Positions 14,922 through 19,118 of a stretch of DNA of 19,118 nucleotides are shown here, piece after piece; within the stretch, counting starts at the first letter, position 1, and every line of letters starts with the position of its first letter. The stretch spans positions 1-19,118 of the forward strand of contig JAJYZY010000040.1 of assembly GCA_021799715.1 (NCBI GenBank), given 5' to 3'. The stretch comes from Planctomycetota bacterium (GTDB taxonomy: Bacteria; Planctomycetota; Phycisphaerae; WQYP01). The position numbers and the translations under genes were made by a program. The notes beneath the pieces are model-generated. The model searched no databases. It was not told the DNA's origin and saw only the letters and a list, made by a program, of their open reading frames with translations.

Positions 14922-16109
14922 TTATTTCAACAGCGGCTGAATGTCCGCCGTGAGTTTGGCGGCAAGATTCGGTGAGTATCCAACGATGATGTGTCGCAAA
15001 ATTCCCTGCCGATCGATGATAAATTGTGTTGGGATTCCGCTGATGCCGAAATTGGCCGCCATCGGGCTCCAGCCGGGATGTTTGGCGTCAAAGAGTTGCG
15101 GCCAGGCCATCTGCGGGTGGGATTTGAGAAATGCCTTCAGTGCCGTCACGCTGTTATCATTTGATACGCTTACAATATCCAGCCCTTTGGCATGATATTT
15201 TTGATACAGGCTTTCCACATGCGGCAGACTGGCGCGGCACGGCCCGCACCAGGTGGCCCAGAAGTCCACCAGAACCACTTTGCCCTTCCAATGGGCCGAA
15301 TCAAATGGTTTGCCGTCCACCTGCGTGCCATCAATGACCATGGGCTTGTTTTTAAGGCTGTTAAGCTTGCTTTCCATGGCCTTTTGCGAGTTTTCCTGCT
15401 GCTGAAGCGCCAAGGCATAAGGGCCTTTGAGTTCTGTGGTGACAATTTTCTTAATGCGCGCCGCAATGGCCTGGTTGGCCGTGCCGGATTGTAAAAATCC
15501 CAGCAACACTGCGGTAAGGTCATCGTTGGCCGGATCAACTTTGATCAGTTTTTGCACCTGATCCAGAATGTTGGACTCCTGGGTTGCATTGCCGCCACCC
15601 TGGTGCCACTGTACTTCCAGAGCCGCCAATTTTGCGGCAAACGCAACTTTTGCGTTGGTGCTTTTTTGAGCTGCGGCAATGGCGTTTGCCGCCTTTTGGT
15701 CACCCAGCAATTCCATCAGACCCAATTCATGATATTTCACGTCCCGGATCATGCCGGCGGCCTGCGGATAATTCTTCATAAACGCATCAAATTTATCAAT
15801 TATGGTCTGCATGTGCGGCAGAATCTTTGGGGCCAGTTTGGCGCGCAGGGCCGGGTTGGCAATAACGTCACCCAAGCCATGATTGCCCAGAACGGTTTTC
15901 ATCTTCATGCTTTGGGCATTCATGGCGTCCTGAAGATTTTGCATGGCTTTTTCCAGACCCTTGGCCGCCGCCGGAGTTGTCTGCCCGCTGGTTTGCGCTG
16001 CAGCACGGCCCAGATGCGCCAGATTCGTCAGAGTTAAGAACAGCCCGCCCGCCACAGCCGCCACAGCCAGGCGCGTCAACCACGTTTTCTTATTATGCGA
16101 TATCACCAC
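14922..16109 (-). CDS. Exported TlpA/ResA-like thioredoxin-fold protein with long N-terminal helical region
   Basis: About 395 residues. The N terminus has positive residues (NKKTWLTR), a hydrophobic core (LAVAAVAGGLFLTLTNLA) and a likely cleavage site after RAAA. Residues 40-255 are Ala/Gln/Lys-rich helices without a known domain. From about 258 comes the thioredoxin fold: PFDSAHWKGKVVLVDFWATWCGPC with the redox pair C288/C291, then GISGIPTQFIIDRQG with the cis-proline. Such proteins reduce or transfer disulfides outside the cytoplasm, for example in cytochrome c maturation. The start is uncertain. GTG at 16115 overlaps the GGAG ribosome site, so GTG 16109 (5 nt downstream) or GTG 16106 is more likely. 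It is transcribed from its own promoter at 16180-16208. Confidence 0.85.
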   Translation of the reverse strand: MVISHNKKTWLTRLAVAAVAGGLFLTLTNLAHLGRAAAQTSGQTTPAAAKGLEKAMQNLQDAMNAQSMKMKTVLGNHGLGDVIANPALRAKLAPKILPHMQTIIDKFDAFMKNYPQAAGMIRDVKYHELGLMELLGDQKAANAIAAAQKSTNAKVAFAAKLAALEVQWHQGGGNATQESNILDQVQKLIKVDPANDDLTAVLLGFLQSGTANQAIAARIKKIVTTELKGPYALALQQQENSQKAMESKLNSLKNKPMVIDGTQVDGKPFDSAHWKGKVVLVDFWATWCGPCRASLPHVESLYQKYHAKGLDIVSVSNDNSVTALKAFLKSHPQMAWPQLFDAKHPGWSPMAANFGISGIPTQFIIDRQGILRHIIVGYSPNLAAKLTADIQPLLK

Positions 16110-16122
16110 GAACACTCCATTA

Positions 16123-16161
16123 TCAACGCTGCGAAAAACCGCCCGGAACGCCGGAAAGCAT
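16123..16161 (-). CDS. Possible 12-residue leader peptide ahead of the thioredoxin-fold gene
   Basis: Between the predicted transcription start and the main gene, an ATG (plus 16159-16161) follows a strong ribosome site GGTGGAG at 5-nt spacing and encodes MLSGVPGGFSQR. It ends in TGATAA, 13 nt before the GTG of the main gene, whose GGAG lies immediately after. The good ribosome site is the main support. There is no run of a single amino acid that would indicate classic attenuation. It may be a coupling or upstream regulatory peptide, or chance. Confidence 0.3.
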   Translation of the reverse strand: MLSGVPGGFSQR

Positions 16162-16179
16162 CACAACTCCACCAACATA

Positions 16180-16208
16180 AAACTAGACGCCAAATGCCGC
16201 GAAGTCAA
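16180..16208 (-). promoter_or_regulatory. Sigma-70-type promoter of the thioredoxin-fold gene
   Basis: On the minus strand TTGACT (plus 16203-16208) and TAGTTT (plus 16180-16185) are separated by 17 bp. It predicts a start near 16173 and a leader of about 64 nt to GTG 16109. This shows the gene is not simply read through from the NRAMP gene, whose stop is 244 bp upstream. Confidence 0.5.
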
Positions 16209-16353
16209 TGCCCCACATGTCAACAATTCCACGGTCTGGTGCCTGGGCCAGGCTCCAACGCCGCTCAAGCCCACAATAGTACACGTTGCCGCAGACCAGT
16301 GCGGTTTTCAGATAAATGGCGAAAAAATATCGTTTTTTTTCTTGCAGCGGGAA

Positions 16354-17670
16354 TTAATTCCATAAACCCGCAATGCCGGCGTACACACCCACCGCGGATG
16401 TTAACAGCACAATAAATCCCACCACCCACGCATAAGGCCCCTTGAGCCGCCAAGGTTCCGGCAACGCTTTTCGTGCCAGCAGAAACAGAAACCCCAATAC
16501 AATCGGCAGAAGTAGCGCGTTCATGACTTCGACGCCCACCGTCAACCGCACCAGATTCACGCCCGAAAGCACAATGCCCGCGCCGATCAACAGGCACGTC
16601 AAATACACCCCGTAAAACCAGGGGGCTTCAAACGGGTGATGGGCCAGGGACCGTTTATACCCGGTTACCTCACCCAAACCCCAAGCTGCCGTTAATGACA
16701 CCACAATCGTTGCCACCAGGGCCGCTCCCAACATTCCCAGCGCGAACACCGCGCGGCCCCACCAGCTTCCCAGCACCGGGGTTAGCGCTGAGGCAATTTC
16801 CTCAACGGTGTTCAATGACACCTGGGAGTGCGTGCTGCCGATGCTTGCGGCCGTGAGCATCAGCACCGCCGCCATGATCAACTGCGTTACCAGTGCTCCC
16901 ACAGCTGTATCCCACCGCGCTGGTTTGATATGGCTGATATTGAGGCCTTTATCGACGACCGCGGACTGTTGATAAAAAACCATCCACGGCATAATCACCG
17001 CCCCAACATTGCCGGCAATTAAAAACAAATACGCCGCATTGCCAATCGGCTGACTGCCGACCGCGGCCAGCACCGCCGCCGGCGATGGATGGGAAGCCAC
17101 CGCCACCGCCACAAAGGCCAGTTCAAATAAGCCGATGAGAATGGCGACAATTTCCACTTGCCGATAGCTGCCCGTACCCACCACCACGACCAGAAACAGA
17201 ATCGTCAGGCCGATGCTGATCCACGGCGAAACGCCGAATAATTGCCCCACGCCTTCAATGCCCGCGAATTCGGTTAACAATGCGCCGATGCACGACACAA
17301 TCAATGTCGAAACCGACAGCCACGCCCACGCTTTTCCAAACGTCGCGGAAATCAGTTCCCCGTGGCCTTTTTGCGTCGCCAGACCCAGACGAACCGTAAG
17401 CTCCTGCACAATATAAAGTATCGGTATCAACAGCAGTTGCAGAATCAACAAACTGTAACCAAATTGCGCCCCGCTCTGGGCGGCGGTTATAACACTGCCC
17501 GCATCCGTGTCCGCCAGCATCACCACCAGCCCCGGCCCGGCCACCAGCAGCAACAGCTTCCATAAGGACACCGGGGCGGTCCGTGCCGGCGGAGCGTTGA
17601 CCGGTAGCGTATGAGTTGGGGATACTTTGTCCGTCGCTGCCGCGGAAGGCTTATCATGTTGTGCGGGCAT
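16354..17670 (-). CDS. NRAMP-family divalent metal transporter with altered metal-site motifs
   Basis: 438 residues with about 11 hydrophobic segments and a 35-residue Pro/Ala-rich cytoplasmic N terminus. TM1 carries GPGLVVMLADTDAGSVITAAQSGAQFGY: the canonical metal-binding DPGN is D56-A57-G58-S59, so the Asp is kept while Asn is replaced by Ser. TM6 has GAVIMPWMVFYQQSA, keeping the Met-Pro (M227-P228) but with Trp in place of the usual His. The overall fold and TM1/TM6 context are NRAMP; most members import Mn2+ or Fe2+ with protons, and subgroups with changed TM1 residues carry other ions. ATG 17670 has AAAGG 8 nt upstream. A candidate promoter lies at 17782-17810. No MntR or Fur gene is adjacent. 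Confidence 0.88.
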   Translation of the reverse strand: MPAQHDKPSAAATDKVSPTHTLPVNAPPARTAPVSLWKLLLLVAGPGLVVMLADTDAGSVITAAQSGAQFGYSLLILQLLLIPILYIVQELTVRLGLATQKGHGELISATFGKAWAWLSVSTLIVSCIGALLTEFAGIEGVGQLFGVSPWISIGLTILFLVVVVGTGSYRQVEIVAILIGLFELAFVAVAVASHPSPAAVLAAVGSQPIGNAAYLFLIAGNVGAVIMPWMVFYQQSAVVDKGLNISHIKPARWDTAVGALVTQLIMAAVLMLTAASIGSTHSQVSLNTVEEIASALTPVLGSWWGRAVFALGMLGAALVATIVVSLTAAWGLGEVTGYKRSLAHHPFEAPWFYGVYLTCLLIGAGIVLSGVNLVRLTVGVEVMNALLLPIVLGFLFLLARKALPEPWRLKGPYAWVVGFIVLLTSAVGVYAGIAGLWN

Positions 17671-17671
17671 G

Positions 17672-17800
17672 TCACGCGCCTTTATTCATCAATTCCATGC
17701 TTACGCACGCCACAGCCCAAAAAACGAGAACTATCGCCAAATTCACCACCCGGTCCGCAGCCATGAAGACCAGGAGCGTGAACATTACAATACTTGACAT
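17672..17800 (-). CDS. Candidate 42-residue membrane peptide directly upstream of the NRAMP gene
   Basis: The reading frame gives MSSIVMFTLLVFMAADRVV, then a hydrophobic stretch (NLAIVLVFWAVACV) and a short tail ending NKGA. Its TGA is followed by one base and then the NRAMP ATG (TGACATG), a geometry typical of translational coupling, and the ribosome site of NRAMP lies in its last codons. GGGGAAG sits 10 nt before the ATG at 17800. Two hydrophobic segments could span the membrane. Against it: a good promoter (17782-17810) overlaps the 5' end, which would leave only internal starts transcribed, and an overlapping open stretch exists in another frame. The family is not recognised. Confidence 0.35.
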   Translation of the reverse strand: MSSIVMFTLLVFMAADRVVNLAIVLVFWAVACVSMELMNKGA

Positions 17801-17810
17801 ACAGTTTCAA
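17782..17810 (-). promoter_or_regulatory. Candidate promoter for the NRAMP gene
   Basis: Minus-strand TTGAAA (plus 17805-17810) and TAATGT (plus 17782-17787) are spaced by 17 bp. It would give a leader of about 105 nt. It conflicts with the start of the candidate small membrane peptide, so at most one of the two full interpretations is likely to hold. Confidence 0.4.
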
Positions 17811-17958
17811 CTTCCCCGTCCGCGCCAAATACTCTTCCGTAGCTCGCGGATCGTGCGCCGGCCGGACTATCCTCCCCAACAACAACCCACTACGCCCCGC
17901 CGCAGGATACATCTTCGTTTTGGATTGACAAAAAAACTCACAATATCGCCGCCATTAG

Positions 17959-18362
17959 CAGTCGTGTGGACTTCCCGAACTTTCCGATGCTTCTTGTGAC
18001 TGTGCACGCCTGGAAAAGATCCGCCTCGTGTGCGACAATTGGCGTTTTCATCCTACCGAGGCGGTGCACAAATGGAGGCCGGCGCACCGGGATCACATTG
18101 AGATTTACTGGGTGCCGCCATAGTATCCGAGCCAGAACTTGATTGAGCGACTGTGGGGCAACTCAAACGAACGGTGCTGGCCAATATTGTGTGCCGAAAA
18201 ATCAATGACCTGACCACGCATTCCGCCGAGATAAAACGGAGTTCTTGTTCGACCATGATGAAGAATCAGGTAACACAGCCGCTTGAAATGATTAAACTCA
18301 ACTCGGCCGGCGGTGATACATTTACACTGGCATATTTTCCCCAAAAATTGGCCATTTATTGA
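17959..18362 (+). pseudogene. Decayed IS630-type DDE transposase fragment
   Basis: The frame reading KIRLVCDNWRFHPTEAVHKW...IEIYWVPP (about 18016-18120) is the IS630/Tc1-type DDE core, with the second catalytic Asp at 18034-18036. It is then broken by TAG at 18121-18123 exactly where the family has its PPYSP motif. It resumes as YPSQNLIERLW with the catalytic Glu at 18145-18147. Near 18155 the homology shifts to another frame (GQLKRTVLANIVCRKINDL...), consistent with loss of one base. The start codon, the N-terminal helix-turn-helix and the first catalytic Asp are absent. I could not identify terminal inverted repeats. The exact limits are uncertain: 18016-18210 is well supported, the remainder less so. 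Confidence 0.75.
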
Positions 18363-18688
18363 AGTTTCAGGCCCTTGTAATGTACCGCGAGACGCCGAGC
18401 GGAATTTATGCATTTCTAAACCGCCTGCATCAAGCGTGTTGCCGCCTGCTCAAGTATTTTGGGCGTTTATCCGATAACCTTATGTGTGAGTAGGACGTGG
18501 CCGGTAAGTCTTGATGGGGCTGGAGAGTTGGGGCGGTCCGGCTGGGCCGGGAATCCAACCGGTGGATCATGGATTCACGGGATTGAATTGTAAATTAGTA
18601 GTTGATTTGGCTGAAAAACGCTTTTGGGAGTGGCGGTGCAGGAGCATTCTATGCCCAGAATCTAGTAATTCGCGAAGGTATAAAATTT
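18363..18688 (+). other. 326-bp region upstream of the exoprotein gene, no gene recognised
   Basis: Two adjacent hairpins occur: CCGGC-TGG-GCCGG (18538-18550) and GAATCC (18551-18556) pairing with GGATTC (18571-18576). They may be a structured leader or a boundary of the decayed element. A 37-codon frame from ATG 18380 is not recognised. A weak AAGG ribosome site (18675-18678) precedes the exoprotein ATG. No clear promoter was seen. Confidence 0.4.
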
Positions 18689-19118
18689 ATGCGCAATTCA
18701 CGAAAGAGCCGAGTAAGCACTAAATTCATATTGGGCCTCATCGCGGCTTCGGCTCTAACCGCTGATCCAATTTTGGCTGGAACGCTTCCGGTTGGCGGGA
18801 AATTCTCTGCGGGCACAGGCAATATCTCCACTGCCGGCAGGAACATGATTATTAATCAGTCCAGCCGATACGGGATTATCAATTGGAATGGCTTTTCAAT
18901 CGGCACCGGCAATCAGGTGCAATTTAACAATGGAGCAGGTGCCACGCTCAATCGCGTCACCGGTGTGAACATATCACAACTCGACGGAATGCTGGATGCA
19001 ACCGGGTCGGTTTATCTGATTAACCCGAATGGAGTCGTGATTGGCCCCGGCGGGAAAATTCTGACCAACGGCGAGTTTATCGCATCGACCCGAAATCTCA
19101 GCAATCAAAATTTTCTTC
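18689..19118 (+). CDS. Filamentous-haemagglutinin-type exoprotein, TPS domain (5' part only)
   Basis: The first 143 residues are in the window and the frame runs off the right edge. A signal peptide (NSRKSRVSTKF, then ILGLIAASALTADPILA) has a probable cleavage after A30. GTLPVGGKFSAGTGNISTAG and later repeats form the beginning of the right-handed beta-helix TPS domain of two-partner-secreted proteins. The signature NRVTG (88-92) and NPNG (112-115, in VYLINPNGVVIGPGG) are both present. Such domains are recognised by an outer-membrane TpsB/FhaC-type transporter; the full protein is likely long and repetitive, an adhesin or surface protein. The ATG at 18689 gives a complete signal peptide, and AAGG lies 10 nt upstream. 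The TpsB partner is not in the window. Confidence 0.9.
   Translation, partial: MRNSRKSRVSTKFILGLIAASALTADPILAGTLPVGGKFSAGTGNISTAGRNMIINQSSRYGIINWNGFSIGTGNQVQFNNGAGATLNRVTGVNISQLDGMLDATGSVYLINPNGVVIGPGGKILTNGEFIASTRNLSNQNFL

Noticed and set aside
16321..16341. A-run/T-run hairpin after the NRAMP stop as a terminator
   Set aside because: The stem is A-T only and unstable, so it was not listed as a terminator although it lies about 13 nt after the stop.
17820..17900. GGGGAGGATAG segment upstream of NRAMP as a manganese (yybP-ykoY) riboswitch
   Set aside because: Only a short similarity to one conserved loop; the second conserved loop and paired stems could not be found.
17682..17912. 76-codon minus-strand frame MYPAAGRSGLLLGRIVRP...
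   Set aside because: No ribosome site, cysteine/glycine-rich composition without a known motif, and it overlaps the better-positioned small hydrophobic ORF and the candidate NRAMP promoter.

Overview
The window looks like a chromosomal stretch of a planctomycete-like bacterium, possibly of the Phycisphaerae side of that phylum. This is an inference from gene content and style: a stand-alone FHA-domain protein, a sigma-54 activator with a non-standard sensor region, a B12-binding radical SAM enzyme, a Tat-exported glycoside hydrolase, a PgeF homologue and a filamentous-haemagglutinin-type exoprotein. Base composition is moderately GC-rich and genes are short operons on both strands. No rRNA, tRNA or CRISPR array was found.

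Layout. The left edge (1-210) holds the start of an AbrB/MazE-type antitoxin gene running leftward, with a promoter whose -10 box lies in a palindrome. Next come hemW (leftward) and a divergent FHA-domain gene, then a class V aminotransferase of the cysteine-desulfurase type with a likely terminator. At 3989-6052 a well-formed promoter with a tandem 10-bp repeat drives a two-gene cassette: TcmP ('three-Cys-motif partner') and its three-Cys partner, a phage Gp37/Gp68 (DUF5131) protein. This cassette of unknown chemistry is the most likely understudied system here.

At 6106-9027, leftward, are an alpha/beta-hydrolase-like protein, a cobalamin-binding radical SAM enzyme and a small four-helix membrane protein that overlaps the radical SAM gene by ATGA. 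Upstream of the membrane protein lies a near-consensus sigma-54 promoter, and divergently from it starts a sigma-54 enhancer-binding protein (9247-10764). Palindromes lie between them at distances suited to enhancer sites. This looks like a self-contained sigma-54 regulatory module.

The right half holds a Tat-exported GH32 fructan hydrolase, pgeF, galE (convergent with pgeF), an exported thioredoxin-fold (TlpA/ResA-like) protein with its own promoter and a possible 12-residue leader peptide, and an NRAMP-type metal transporter with an altered metal-site motif. A possible 42-residue membrane peptide lies immediately upstream of the transporter. The last kilobase contains a decayed IS630-type transposase (in-frame stop and frameshift), followed by the first 143 residues of a TPS-domain exoprotein that runs off the right edge.
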